Source: Phyllostachys edulis (Eukaryota > Streptophyta > Magnoliopsida > Poales > Poaceae). Taken from it: DNA of 64,000 nt. The DNA is taken from assembly GCA_036346405.1 (NCBI GenBank), contig CM070562.1:66678195-66742194 (forward strand). Direction: 5' to 3'. The stretch's first letter is position 1. Every line of letters starts with the position of its first letter. The notes beneath the pieces are model-generated. The model did no database searches and was not told the DNA's origin. It was given only the letters and a program-made list of their open reading frames with translations. The translations under genes and the position numbers were made by a program. Shown piece after piece: positions 35,449 to 46,878 of the stretch.

Positions 35449-36566
35449 CTGCTCGCAATTGTTGCATGCATCCATCGTGGGCTTGGAAGTCTCACAGGAC
35501 TCAAGACTCGGCCACACAGGAATCAGTCCACTGTTGAACTTTGAACATTCATCGATGATTAAGTAGGTAGTTTCTTCTTGAGGCCCACGACGGTAGGAAA
35601 GGAAGTGTCACACGTTTCTTTCTTCTTCTTTTTTGTGTGGAATTGGACACTTTGCTCTGCAGTGTTTCAGATTACTGGCCGAAGATTTCTCACCATGTCA
35701 GGTACAGGTACATATTTCGTCATTGTGGCAGATGTGGTTTTGATATGAAGATGATGGTCGTTTTCTTATGTGTGAAGTGAACAAATGCATGTGACCCTTG
35801 TGAAGGAAGATGGATGTGTATCAACTTTCCTCACGCGGATGACAAGTCTGACAGTAAGACTGTTCTAGACTTCTAGCGTAGACCAAACATCGCCTGATGA
35901 GGAAGTGGATGTGACTTGATGCATAGTTGAAGCGCCAAGTGTTTTTTTGTTAGGCAAGGACTTGGCCTGTGCCGTGGATAGGCCTCTAACCGCCCCGGCC
36001 ACGTCGGCACGTCGCTTCAAAAACGCAGGCCGCCCGATCACACCCGTCTCCGTGCCGTCCATTCCGCCCTTCCGCGCGAGCGAAGCCGTGGTCACGCAGA
36101 CTCCACGTCGCCTCGCTCCCGCGTCCGCGTCATGCTGCAGCGTCCGATGGGCCACGTTGCTTCGCGGGCCTCCACGCGCTGCTCTCACGCGAAATGGGCC
36201 GCGCCGTATGGCGTGGGGGGCTCTTCTAGTAAAACATCAAAGCTACTGTTTTACTATATGCATGGCTTGCCGCGCATGAATAAATAAATTAATTACCACT
36301 AATTAATTACGACTAAATTAATTAAGAGTCATGCTGCAGCGTCCGATGGGCCATGTTGCTTCGCGGGCCTCCACGCGCTGCTCTCACACGAAATGGGCCG
36401 CGTCGTATGGCGCGAGGTCTCTTCTAGTTGGACCAATATCTCAGCATGGACTTCGGCTCTGGGTTTGCTCGTCTAAATTCTGCACCAGCTAATGTCGATG
36501 TGAAACTGTAAATCTTCCTGATACGAATGCATGAAGATGCACCCCCCCCCCAGCGGCGCCTAGAGT
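35449..36566. other. Intergenic DNA with an internal direct duplication
   Basis: A roughly 100-bp GC-rich segment (about 36130-36231, CATGCTGCAGCGTCCGATGG...) is repeated at about 36330-36428, separated by a short AT-rich stretch. The block at 35845-35976 recurs at 37318-37466. The open frame at 35947-36279 has no recognisable domain. Confidence 0.6.
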
Positions 36567-37315
36567 TGTAACACCCTGGTTTTCTGAGTCTTTTTGGGGA
36601 TTTCAAAATAAAAAGAACCGTTTTGTTTTGATGAGAATTCAAAGCTTAACTTGAGATTTTAAAAAAACTTTAAATGACTAAACCAAACTTCAACTAAATC
36701 GGTTCAGTTTCTTTTAGAGTTTGCTGGAGTTTTCCCTTTCCTCTGTTTGCCCCTGCCCTTCTCGGCCAGCTTCTACCTTTCTTCTTTGGAAGACCCTCTT
36801 AACCTCTCTGGACCTCCCCTTGTGCCTGTTGCTTGGACTTTCTTTTAGTCCAGATTTTCTTCAGACCTCTTTGTTGGTTTGAATCTCTTTGTGGTTTAGA
36901 CCTCTTTTGTTCGAACCTCCCTTTTCCGTCCAGACTTCCCTTGCGGTTCGTATCTCCCTCCCAGTCAGACCACCCCTTCGGTTGACCTTCCCATGGATCA
37001 CGACCATCCCCGAGGTGTTCCAAGCTCGGGTTTGTGTTTCAAACATCCTTGAACTTTGAAATTCTAATTCGGGTTGATTCCCCCTTTAATTGGACCTCCT
37101 TGTATCCATCTGAACCTCCCTTGGACTTCTCTCGTGTCCGTTCGAACCTCCCGCTCGATCCTAACCTTCTTCTCTTGAGGACCGTTCGATTTGTGTGGGA
37201 TGGCCCGATCTTGTTGGCATTCCGGTTGGTCCGAACGTTCCTACCACTTTGCTCCTTTGCTTCTATCTTGACCGTTGAGATCTCGCCTGTGTTGGTCTTG
37301 ATCGTCGAGATGCCA
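36567..37315 (+). mobile_element. LTR-B, 5' fragment (~750 bp)
   Basis: It starts TGTAACACCCTGGTTTTCTG and matches the first part of the LTR-B at 48709, including AAATAAAAAGAAC and the run of (A)GACCTC(C)-containing sentences. It stops abruptly near 37315 where a copy of the 35845 block begins. It is a truncated insertion or recombination product. Confidence 0.75.
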
Positions 37316-37892
37316 AGTCTGACAGTGAGACTGTTCTAGACTTCTAGCGTAGACCAAACATCTCCCGATGAGGAAGTGGATGTGACTTGATGCATAGATG
37401 ACGCGCAAAAGCTGAGAAGCGCCAAGTTTTTTTTTATGTTCGGCATGGACTTGGCCCTTCCATGGATATTGGACCTTACGTAGCGAAACGATCGTCTCAC
37501 CCTCATACGGAAAAATCCAATAAACTTGAATTGATTGTGAGTCCCTCGTCCACCCCAATAGCCTAACTCTCCTTACTATCCACGGAGATGGAGGCGGCAA
37601 CGGGTCTGGTAGAGGGCGACGACGAAGGAGGGAGGGGGGCGGAGATTCGTCGCACCGGCCCGCATCAGTAGTGGCTCGATCCCCGACCTCGTTTCTGCTC
37701 CACATCTCCCGTCGACCACCACCGTCGCCATCGACGCGCTCGCAGGATCATATTTGTTGATACATTTTACTCTCTTTTAGGACTTTGTTGCAACACAGAG
37801 ATACTCTACCAGTGTCTATGTGAAACTATAAACCTTCCCGACACGAATGCATGAAGATGGTCCCCCCTAGAGTGCAACTGAAATGTTGTTAC
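37316..37892. other. Second copy of the block flanking the LTR-B fragment
   Basis: 37318-37466 matches 35845-35976 (GTCTGACAG.GAGACTGTTCTAGAC...GATGAGGAAGTGGATG). 37806-37875 matches about 36495-36566 (GATGTGAAACT.TAAA.CTTCC and ACGAATGCATGAAGATG). The middle parts differ. This pattern looks like a duplication around the LTR-B insertion followed by divergence. No gene was recognised. Confidence 0.6.
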
Positions 37893-38022
37893 TGTTAGAG
37901 ATATATGTATAGTGTGTTATTCCCCGTTGTTATGAGGGGTTATTTGCATATTCACCTCCTATACTTTGTGTATATATATTGGCCCATTGGCCTCATGATG
38001 AATACAAGCACTATTCATAACA
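37893..38022 (+). repeat. 5' LTR of the Copia element
   Basis: 130 bp, TGTTAGAG...CATAACA. It is followed immediately by the primer-binding site. Confidence 0.93.
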
Positions 38023-38034
38023 TGGTATCAGAGC
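38023..38034 (+). promoter_or_regulatory. Primer-binding site, initiator tRNA-Met
   Basis: TGGTATCAGAGC directly follows the 5' LTR and is complementary to the 3' end of plant initiator methionine tRNA. Confidence 0.93.
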
Positions 38035-38039
38035 CAAAC

Positions 38040-39070
38040 AAGGGTTAGGGTTTTCTCACGTCTCACGTGACAGGCGCCGGCCTCCTCAGCCGCCGGTTGC
38101 CGCTCGCTCGCCGCCCCGTTGCCTCTGCTCCTGTGCTTCATCTTTGTGGTCGCCTCGTCGGCCTCTCCACCCGATCTACCTCCTCTTCCGCGCGGGTCAC
38201 CGTGAGGACGGCTTCTCCCGGATGCTACTCGGTCGCTCTTCGACGGATCCGGCCGCCGCTCCATCACCGGTCACCCGCGTGTTGCCGGATCCACCACGCC
38301 TTGTCACGCGCCGTCGGATCCACCGCGCCGCGTCGCCAGAGCCGCTTAGGGCTGCCACCGGACGCGCGTGCCTCCGCCGCCATCGCTTGGAGTCTTGGGG
38401 GCTACTCCAACCGCCGCTCATCGGCGCTCAGGATCTCGGGGGCTGCTCCACCCGCCGTTGCTAGATTCGCTGCCACCTACTCGACCGCTGCCTCCTCCTC
38501 GCCGGGAGCCGCCGCCACCGTCGGCCGTCTGCTCGCCGGCCACACTGTCGCGCTGCTGCTTTCGCCTCCGTCGTCTTAGGAGCCGCTGCTTTCGACCGCC
38601 TTGTGCAGAGCGTTGCTGCCGCCGCCAGGGGCAACCCTAAGTGCCAGCGTGCGTCGTGTGTTTTGTAATCTTGGAGGCCTTTTAGCCGATTTCTAGGTGG
38701 CTAAAAGAAAAAAAAGAAAGAAAAAAGAAAAAAAAACAACGTAGTTTAACCGCCCCATGTCGGTATGGCGTGTTAGACTTTGTTGCCTTGGTCGCCGCAC
38801 CGTCCAGCGCCGCCTACCAATGGCTTTTGTTCCATCAGCTGTGATCCCATTCTCGGGAATGAAGCTTCTAAGTGGTGCTGGTCTGATGCCACTCCCCTCC
38901 GTGATCACCGCTCGTCCACCTGCTACACCGATTGCTCCACGCCAAAGACATCGCCTCCTCCACGGCCGCCACAGTGGTGGTGGCCGCCCTCCATCTGGCG
39001 GTGGCCCCATCGCTTCCTATCATGCGACAAGGTCGGCCACGTTGAGTCCCAGTGCTATAAGAAGTAGCGG
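38040..39070 (+). pseudogene. Copia gag remnant
   Basis: The region is GC-rich, Pro/Ala/Ser-biased and broken into several frames. The only firm landmark is a zinc-knuckle tail, CDKVGHVESQCYKK (about 39024-39065), in which the first Cys of CX2CX4HX4C is lost. The usual gag helical domain is not recognisable, and the segment looks partly deleted. Confidence 0.65.
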
Positions 39071-39379
39071 CATCTTTCACGCTGTTCTTCTACTAGCACT
39101 GGCACTAGTGCGTCTACATCGACGTCTGCATCGACTCATTCAGCAGTTTCTCTCACTGAGCAGGAGATAGCTAGAATTCGGCACCTGCTTGCCGCTTCAG
39201 GTTCTCCCTCGATAGGTTCTGCAGTTTCTACAACGACGCTCAGATCGACTTCTTCAAGAGTTTCTCTCATCGAGCGGAGATAGCCGACTTCGATGCTCGC
39301 TTTCGCTTCGTGTTCTCCTCGACAGTTCTGCGAGCCACGCCATCGACTCTTCGAACGCTGCGAAACCACCACCTCCACG

Positions 39380-42300
39380 ATCAGCACCTCCGTGGATTCT
39401 TGATTACGAGCATCTTTTCACATGACTCGAGATCCTTCCACTGCTGTCTTTCATTACACCTCTTGATTCTCCTGTCAAGATTCTTACCGCGATGGTACAT
39501 CTCTTTACGCTCTCACAGTCGAGGATCTCTTAGCAACTCATCTTTTCATGTTCCTTCTGTTGCTCATGTTCCTCGCCTTACCATACAACTTCTTTCTGCT
39601 GGGCAGATTATTGACCTTGGTTATCGGGTCATTCTCGACTCTGACTCTTGTTGTGTTTAGGACCGCCACACGGGAGCTCTGGTTGGTTCTGGCCCTCGGC
39701 GCCTTGACTCACAGCGTCTCTGGGAGCTTGACTGGCTTCACCTTCCTTCCACGCCACTGCCGCCGCCAGCCTCTCCGCTACGCCACTCCGCTTCATCGGC
39801 TCTTTCCAAAGAAGTGGCATCACCGTCTTGGCCATCTGTGTGGATCTCGTCTGTCGTCTTTAGTTCATCGTAGCCTTTTGGGGTCCGTCTCAGGAGACGT
39901 GTCTTTAGATTGTCAGGGCTGTAAGTTAGGCAAACAGATTCAACTTCCTTATCCTCATAGTGAGTCAGTGTCTCAGTGTCCTTTTGATCTTGTTCATTCC
40001 GATGTTTGGGGTTCGGCTCCCTTCATTTCGAAAGGGGGTCATCGATATTATATCATATTTATAGATGATTTCTCTCGCCACACTTGGATATATTTCATGT
40101 CTTCTCGTAGTGAGGCATTGTCTATCTATAAACAATTTGCCACTATGGTCCGCACACAGTTCTACACTCCTATTCGTGTGTTTCGTGCTGACTCTGCTGG
40201 CGAGTACCTCTCTCGTTACCTCGCAGCTTCCTTCTTTGGCGAAAGGTCTCACTCAGTTCTCTTGTCCTGGTGCTCATGCTCAGAATGGTGTTGCTGAGCG
40301 CAAGCATCGTCACCTCCTTGAGTCGGCTCGTGCACTGATGATTGCCACCTCTATTCCACCTCACTTTTGGGCAGAGGTTGTTTCCACTGCCACCTATCTC
40401 ATCAACATCCAAATTTCTTACGCTCTTCGAGGTGCAATCCTGTGAGGCGTCTCTGTCAGTCTCCTTCCCGACTACTCGCCCTTCATCTGCTTATGCATTT
40501 GCTACGTTCTCCTCGCCCTCGAGAACGCACCAAACCGACGCTCACCTGTTGAGTGTGTCTTTACGGGATACGATTAATCGAGCACAAGGGCTATTTGCCG
40601 GGATCCCGTTGGTCGACGGATCTCGATTTCTCGATGTGACTTTCGACGAGTCTCGTCCCTTCTACCCACGTCTTGCCTCTCCTTCGGCTTCCTCTGTGGA
40701 GTCTCTGTCTTTTTTTACCTTTCCAGATACACCTATATCTGTCTTGCCATCGTCCACCCGTCCCACTGAGTCTCCACATATTCCTCCTGTGGCCTCTCCG
40801 CCGTTGTCGCCGCCTGCTTCGTCTTCTGCGGCTCCTCCGGCTCCTCCCCATCTCTTCTACACTCGTCGACCTCGTATTGAGGATCTTCCAACTGAGCCAT
40901 CTTCTCTCGATGTTCCATCTTCTCCACGATGCTCCATCTTCCCCGATGGGTCATCTTCTCCTCGCTTCGCCTCATGATGCCCGATCGCTTGACCCCCTGC
41001 TTTTGCTTTTGTTGGTCTTTGCTACTCATGAGCTGTCTCCCACGGATGTCAGTTACTCACCCCGAGTGGCAAGATGCCATGGCCGAGAGATTGCCGCCTC
41101 GAGCGCATCGGCACTTGGGATCTTGTTCCTTTTCCATCTCACTCTCGCCCCATCACGTGTAAGTGGGTCTATAAGATTAAGACTCGCTCGATGGCTCCCT
41201 TGAGCGCTATAAAGCGCGTCTTGTTGCTCGTGGCTTCCAAAGAAGAGCATGATCGTGACTACTGACGAGACTTTTGCTCTGTTGCTCACATGACCACCGT
41301 CGCGCTTCTTCTTTCGGTGGCGTCATTGCTCGCCATCGGTCTTCTCGGCTTGATGTCAAGAATGCATTTCTTAATGACAAGTTGCATGAGGAGGTCTACA
41401 TGCATCCGCCACCGGGTATTCTTCTGAGGGCATGGTGCATGCCTTAAATGCGCTCTCTCTATGGCCTTAAGCAAGCCCCTCGTGCTTGGTTTGAGCGCTT
41501 CTTCTCTGTGGTCACTACTGGTGGTTTTTCAGCTAGTGATCATGATCCTGCGCTCTTTGTCCACATTTCGTCTCGTGGTCGGACTCTTATTCTTCTGTAT
41601 ATTGATGATATGATCATTACCGAAGATGATTCTGAGTACATTGACTTTGTCAAGGCTCGTCTTAGTAAGCAGTTCCTTATGTCGGATCTTGGTCCTCTTC
41701 GTTACTTCCTTGGGATTGAGGTTACTTCCACTCCAGATGGTTTCTTTATGTCCCAAGAGAAGTATATTCAGGATCTTCTTGATCGTGCCTCTCTGACTGA
41801 TCAGCGTACTGTTGAGACTCCCTTGGGGCTCAATGTTCACCTCCGATCCTCTGATGGCGAGCCTCTTTCGGATCCGACTCGCTATCGTCATCTTGTTGGG
41901 AGTCTTGTCTTCCTTGTCACACTCGTCCTGGATATCACTTATCCATCCACATTCTCGAGTCGATTCGTCTCTGCTCCCCACTCAGTCCACTATGCCCACC
42001 TTCTTGAAGTTCTGCGATACCTTCGTGGGACTATCTCTCGCCGTCTCTTCTTTCCACGCCCAAATCGTTCTGACTTCAGCTTATTCGGATGCTACTTGGG
42101 CGGCGATCCCTCCGATCACGGTCTATCTCTGCTTCTTGTGTTTTTCTTGGTGGTTCTCTCATTGCACGAAGACGAAGAAACAGATCGCAGTTGTCCTGCT
42201 CGAGTCAGAGGTGAGTTGCGAGCTATGGCTCTCTTGACAGCAGAGATTACTTGGCTACGGTGGTTACTTGAGGATTTTGGTGTTTCTGTCACTACACCGA

Positions 42301-42539
42301 CTCCTCTCTTGTCAGACAGTACATGTGCTATCAGTATTGCCCGTGACCCTGTGAAGCATGAGCTCACCAAGCATATTGGTGTTGATGCTTCCTTCATGAG
42401 GTCTTGTGTGCATGATCAGGTGATTGCTCTTCAGTATGTGCATTCAGAGCTTCAGATAGCGGATTTCTTCACGAAGGCCCAGACTCGAGCACAGCACGGC
42501 TTCTACCTCTCCAAACTCAGTGTTGTTGATCCACCATGA
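39380..42539 (+). pseudogene. Copia pol remnant (protease, integrase, RT, RNase H)
   Basis: A PPWILDYE stretch near 39382 is the protease start with the active-site DSG altered. 39548-40297 includes the GAG-pre-integrase HHCC motif (WHHRLGH...CQGCKLGK) and integrase core DLVHSDVWG, FIDDFSRHTW and FRADSAGEY. A chimeric, frame-shifted linker rich in Ser/Pro follows. The RT C-terminal half (41448 on) has YGLKQAPRAWFERF, LLYIDDM (near 41600), FLMSDLGPLRYFLGIEV and RYRHLVGSL. RNase H has TAEITWLRWLLEDFGV and LLSDSTCAISIARDP...KHIGVDASFMR, ending with a stop at 42537-42539. At least four frameshifts or stops separate these parts. Confidence 0.9.
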
Positions 42540-42540
42540 G

Positions 42541-42551
42541 TTTGAGGGGGG
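42541..42551 (+). promoter_or_regulatory. Polypurine tract of the Copia element
   Basis: TTTGAGGGGGG lies between the pol stop codon and the 3' LTR. Confidence 0.88.
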
Positions 42552-42681
42552 TGTTAGAGATATATGTATAGTGTGTTATTCCCCATTGTTATGAGGAGTT
42601 ATTTGCATATTCATCTCTTGTACTTTGTGTATATATATTGGCCTATTGATCTCAAAATGAATACAAGCACTATTTATAACA
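42552..42681 (+). repeat. 3' LTR of the Copia element
   Basis: 130 bp, same ends as the 5' LTR. About a dozen differences from it, nearly all transitions. Confidence 0.93.
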
Positions 42682-42686
42682 GTTAC

Positions 42687-43041
42687 GACTGAAACTCTGG
42701 CTCCGGTTGGAACCAAACACGGCAACTTTTTTAGCTCGCACTGTTTCTTGTGAAAATTCTGCAAACATCTTTTGAAATCCATGTGTTTCAAACATAGCCT
42801 CGGTGGCCTCGAACTCTGAACGTTATTGTGCATGTGCAAAATGAATGTTTTTTAGTAGGCTGCAAGAATAAAAATAAAAACTAGAAACTAGAAACCAAAC
42901 TGGGCGCAAGGTTGCCAGGATTGTGATTCTAGGTAGGATCCTTTTTTGTTTGACAGGGTTAGATCGTAGAATCATGATTTTATTAGATTTTGTCATCGAT
43001 AAAAGATTGGAGAGTAAACTTATGGCACCTCCAGTCGGATG
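42687..43041. other. Short single-copy stretch, no gene recognised
   Basis: Sequence between the Copia insertion and an LTR fragment. Nothing recognisable on either strand. Confidence 0.5.
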
Positions 43042-43465
43042 TGTTGACCGTCGATGGTGCAAAGGGGACCTCAACGAGAATCAAACACAAAAAATCATAT
43101 AGATATATTGCATATGTATGATAGAAGTTACAAATAGCCTCCCCTCCCTATTTACTAGGAACCCCTATTTATAGAGTGGGAGGGGGGGGGGGTCTCTGAA
43201 GTTATATCGTTGCCCTCGGGGCTTAATTTGCTTTGGGGGTACTTTCGTCCATCACGTCAAGTGGTCTCGCCTCGTCCGAGATGCATGTTGTCGTCGGCCT
43301 TCCCTCTATGCGGGTGTTGACGGGACCTCGGCGTGTGGCTACCTTGGACCGAGTCTGGAGTAGGTTCGCCGATGTGCCACGTCTCGCCGAGGTTGGTCCC
43401 TAGACCCCGTCCGGAGTGTCATGTCTTCACGAGGTTATCGTCGGCTCGAGGTAGGGTCCCCAACA
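43042..43465 (-). mobile_element. Probable small solo LTR
   Basis: On the minus strand it starts TGTTGGGGACCC, carries a TATA box (CTCTATAAATAGGGG, about 43164-43178) and ends GGTCAACA. These ends and the internal promoter fit an LTR. The flanking bases (GGATG and GATTT) do not form a convincing target duplication, so the boundaries are tentative. Confidence 0.55.
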
Positions 43466-43669
43466 GATTTTTATAAGCATATATATTTTATATAAAAAAT
43501 TGAATTGTATTTTCAAATATGCAAGTCTGTGGTAGATTTTTTTTATTTTATTTAATCTTGTAAATATGGGTACACTTATCCGTGTTACATTCGATTAACC
43601 TTGCTTTTAAAACTGATTTATTTATTTTTAATAAACTAATCATTTAAAAGTCCAATATATTAAGTGTAG

Positions 43670-44040
43670 GGGAGGCCCCTACAGTGCAAATGAATAATAT
43701 AAATAAAAAGGTTATTTACAAGCCACAGAGAGAAAAGAATTTACAGATCCTCACTGAGAGACAAAATTAAGACAGGGACTAGCCAGGTGAAAATTGGTTG
43801 TTTGAGTTGCTCTTTAACTCTACAGCCTACACACATGGAGAGCTGGTTCTTGTTTAAAGATATGCTTCCAGCTAGAGAGATGGTTGCCCATCCTATTTCG
43901 TTGCTTCCAAATGTGCCCAGCACCTATTATGAAGACTTCCATGGAGAAGGGCCACACGAATTCTTGTTTAGCTTCCTGAAGCATCATGTGAAAATCCTGT
44001 GAAAGGCAACGTATGCCAATTGCATCCCAACATGCTAAAC
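43670..44040 (-). mobile_element. LINE 3' fragment, copy 2
   Basis: The minus-strand translation in shifting frames gives WDAIGIRCLSQDFHMMLQEA, VFIIGAGHIWKQRN and a C-terminal tail. This matches the end of a plant L1-type RT zinc-binding domain as in the longer fragment at 44210-45312. The frame 43741-43923 is a shifted reading of it. Confidence 0.65.
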
Positions 44041-44209
44041 TAGAGTGTCAAGATAAAAAAAAGAGTAACATATTAATGATAATGTTTTTTTTACCTTAGA
44101 ACAGAACGACACGTAGACAACAAAAATAAAGCAAATTAAACTATTGAAACTTTATTAGCGATAGGTAGGTAATATCAAATTTTATATGTTGATATAGTTT
44201 TTTTGAAGT

Positions 44210-45312
44210 GAAACGTTAGGGGAGTCTCGTACTATCATAAATATATTAATAATAGGATAAAGTTACAATAGGCACAAGGCCGAAGCCTATCTCAGTTCTT
44301 TATAACGACTCTACCCAGGAAATTATTTCGACACGATGTTCTTCCTTCACTCTATACAAATGTAGAGTGACTTCATTTCCAAACCCTCTTCTCCACGCCC
44401 TGAAACGAAGGAGCTTGACAATCAATGACTTTGCATTTCTTTGTTTCCAAATGTGCCAAGCTGCAATGATAAATATTTCCATATCCTTGCTTGCTAGCTG
44501 AAACTTCTGAAAAACTGTATCAGTTTGAGGCCATTGTATGTGCAGAAACTGGCAACATTGCTTACTGAAATCACAACTGAAGAAGAGGTGATTGAGTGTC
44601 TCCTCAGTCCTTGCATTGAAAAAAACAGAGTCAAAGTTATTACCAATGTTGTAATGCCTTCTCTTTAACATGTTCTTTGTGTTCAATCTATCCACCAATA
44701 ACAACCAAGCAAAGACCTTAAGTTTCATCACGCACTTGCTCTTCCAGATCCACTTAAACACATTTGGAATGTCAATGTTCTGAAATTGATGCATATAGAA
44801 CTTCCTCGAAGAGTATGCACTTGAGCCCCATATATATGCCCAGCTGTCAGGTGTGTCTTCTTGAGCATGCACCTCAACCAAGTCTTTTTGTAAGGCAATG
44901 TACTCATCGTATGCTTCCCCTGATAGAGGCAAGTGAAAGCAATCATGTGGATCATTCTTTTTTTTGTAGAAATGCTGCCACTGAGATATCCTGTTGTTTT
45001 GCAAAAGAAAAAAGGTGTGGGTACTTATAACAAAGCAAATTCCCATTCCAAAGGTCCTTCCAAAATAGGATGCTTTGACCCTCTCCCAGGGTGCTTGATG
45101 CTATCCCTCTAAACATAGTTATGCAACTCATTATGTCTCTCCACCAAAAAAAGATCCACAATCCTTTTCCACATGAGGAACTGAATTCCATAGTATTTGC
45201 CCCCAAATTAATTTTACTCAAGGTATGTCATGCTTGTTGTAGACCTTATGCAAATGCTTCATGAGCAGAGCCTGGTTCCGGGTTTGCAAATTGATAACCC
45301 CTAGATATCCTC
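44210..45312 (-). mobile_element. LINE (L1-type) 3' fragment with RT C-terminal and zf-RVT domain
   Basis: The first stretch (45221-45312) encodes RGYLGVINLQTRNQALLMKHL-type sequence (only key residues reliable). The next (44952-45221) has GLWIFFWWRDI and GQSILFWKDLWNG. A long frame follows (44300-44910) with WKSKCVMKLKVFAWLLLVDRLNTKNML and a CDFSKQC pair followed by H/W residues. This is the zinc-binding reverse transcriptase domain (zf-RVT) at the C-terminus of plant LINEs, and AAWHIWKQRN marks its end. Only the 3' end of a LINE is present, as expected from 5' truncation. The upstream edge is cut at 45313 by an LTR start. Confidence 0.85.
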
Positions 45313-45700
45313 TGTAACATCCAAAATTTGCTCTTTTGTAGAAATTACTTGAAATTAAGTAATTAAAATTATTTGGATCTTATTTGGTGTTCTTGAATTC
45401 AATTCCAATACGTAACCCTAAAATCAAATTCCAAAGTTCCGAATTCGAAATCAATTCAAATCTCAAATCAAATCCGAAATTCAAAACTCTCTCTCAAATC
45501 AATTCCGAATATTCTATATCAACTCAAATCTCTATTCCAAAAATCAAATCAAACCTCAGCCGATTTTGAATTCAAAATTTTCTAATTTGAATCTCCCTCA
45601 ATTTTTTCTTGGGCCGAAGCCATTTTCATTTATTCCTTTTGGCCCACTCCTTCGCGCCGGCCCACATGGCCCATTTCCCCCTCTACCTTGCTTGCTCAGA
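45313..45700 (+). mobile_element. LTR-D, 5' fragment
   Basis: It begins TGTAACATCCAAAATTTGC. It continues with repeated AATTC-AAATC stretches and a GCCCACATGGCCCATTT block typical of grass Gypsy LTRs. Its end is not defined; it fades near 45700. Confidence 0.55.
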
Positions 45701-46153
45701 GAACATGATTTAAGTATCTTTAAGTTAAGCAGACACACAAAAATGCAACGGAAATGACAAAAAACACTTAAGTAGACAGAGACAAGTAACAATTCATCTT
45801 TATCTTAACCAGAATAGTCATACCTCAAACAACTTTGCAACTGAATAACGTGAAGCGAGAATACAGTTTCCTACTGAAACATAACTGAAGACATCAGAGA
45901 GCTTGATAAGTCAACCTGTAATAAGATGTGGGAAGACATATACACAATTTACTTTACAAGAGCATCCTACCCTCCTAATATTGCTTAACAAAGACACAGC
46001 ATGAAACGTTGCCTTGGACCATACAAAAATAGTAAGACATGGCAAAGGGATAGACTATATTCAGCCAAATAATAGTTTTTTTTTCTTTTCTAAAGATTTT
46101 CATTGCTTAGCTATAGAGATTTGGTATGCAGGCAGACATGCAACCTCCGGGGT
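45701..46153. other. Intergenic sequence, no gene recognised
   Basis: No domain or repeat recognised. Confidence 0.45.
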
Positions 46154-46474
46154 CTATTGCTCCTTCCAGATCTGGCCGGTGATCCTTAGCTTTAGCTCCT
46201 TCCGGTCACCCCCTGAGATGAACAGTGCCATGTTTCTCTGGATGATGAGGTCAGTCGTGGTCGCCTCAGACCTTCCTGGCTATCTGAACGCTTCTAGGGG
46301 TGCCTCCCATACCATCTTCCTACCATTGGCCCCCAACCTCGAGGTCAGAGTCAGAGTTCCTCGCCTCGTTCTCATCCCCATGAAATGGAGGAAGGCCATG
46401 TAGATCGGTGCCATCCCAAGCCGAGGCCTCAAAGTGCAGTGTAATCTTGCCCAAAGCAAGAAAGACCTACTCAA
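46154..46474 (-). pseudogene. Unknown coding remnant
   Basis: A single minus-strand register reads from a Met (46474) to a stop at 46154. It has one internal TAG near 46279. On each side the translation looks protein-like: MAPIYMAFLHFMGMRTRRGT then LIIQRNMALFISGGDRKEL and LRITGQIWKEQ. The strand bias and amino-acid composition suggest a real gene that lost function. I do not recognise the family. Confidence 0.4.
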
Positions 46475-46873
46475 GAGACCAAATAAATTGAGTTAGTATG
46501 TTTATTGATCCAGGGAAACTGAAATAAAAGTTCGATTGTGTGCTTTTTTTTTGTTGAATTCAATACAAGGAACTTTGTTGGAATGCAACGAGCTAGCAAT
46601 CCATATCCAGAATAGTACTTCATTTAAAGTTTTAAACCAGCATCTAGCGATAGATGTTCCAGCTGAACACACTTGTTTGGATGCTCCAGTATGAGTATTG
46701 GATTTTTCTTGCTGAATAATTGTCACGTGCTAACCAAAGCCCATTCAACGCAAGAACCAGCACCATACAAAGGGACCAAATTCTGTTGCCATCTCTTACT
46801 CTATTTACCACTAACTGATACATGCCATCCTTATAGAGATACAAGTCTCTATGCTAACAGGTTTGTTGTTGGT
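46475..46873. other. Spacer left of the Gypsy element
   Basis: No gene recognised. Confidence 0.4.
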
Positions 46874-46878
46874 GCGAG

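Larger units (their letters stand above)
37893..42681 (+). mobile_element. End-to-end Copia retrotransposon with 130-bp LTRs, TSD GTTAC
   Basis: Two 130-bp LTRs (37893-38022 and 42552-42681) begin TGTTAGAGATATATG and end ATAACA. GTTAC flanks the element (37888-37892 and 42682-42686). A primer-binding site and polypurine tract are at the expected places. The domain order gag, protease, integrase, RT, RNase H defines Copia. The very short LTRs suggest an Ale/Retrofit-like lineage. The two LTRs differ at about a dozen sites, nearly all C/T or G/A, as expected for methylated DNA decay. Coding frames are broken, so the element is not autonomous. Confidence 0.93.

Noticed and set aside
38067..38640. 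170-codon plus frame after the primer-binding site
   Set aside because: Lies in the decayed gag of the Copia element; composition-driven and without gag motifs.
43037..43470. Target duplication for the small LTR at 43042-43465
   Set aside because: Flanks GGATG and GATTT share too little to count.
46874..46878. GCGAG as firm target duplication of the Gypsy element
   Set aside because: It matches 54206-54210 but leaves an LTR ending CT instead of CA; kept only as a candidate.
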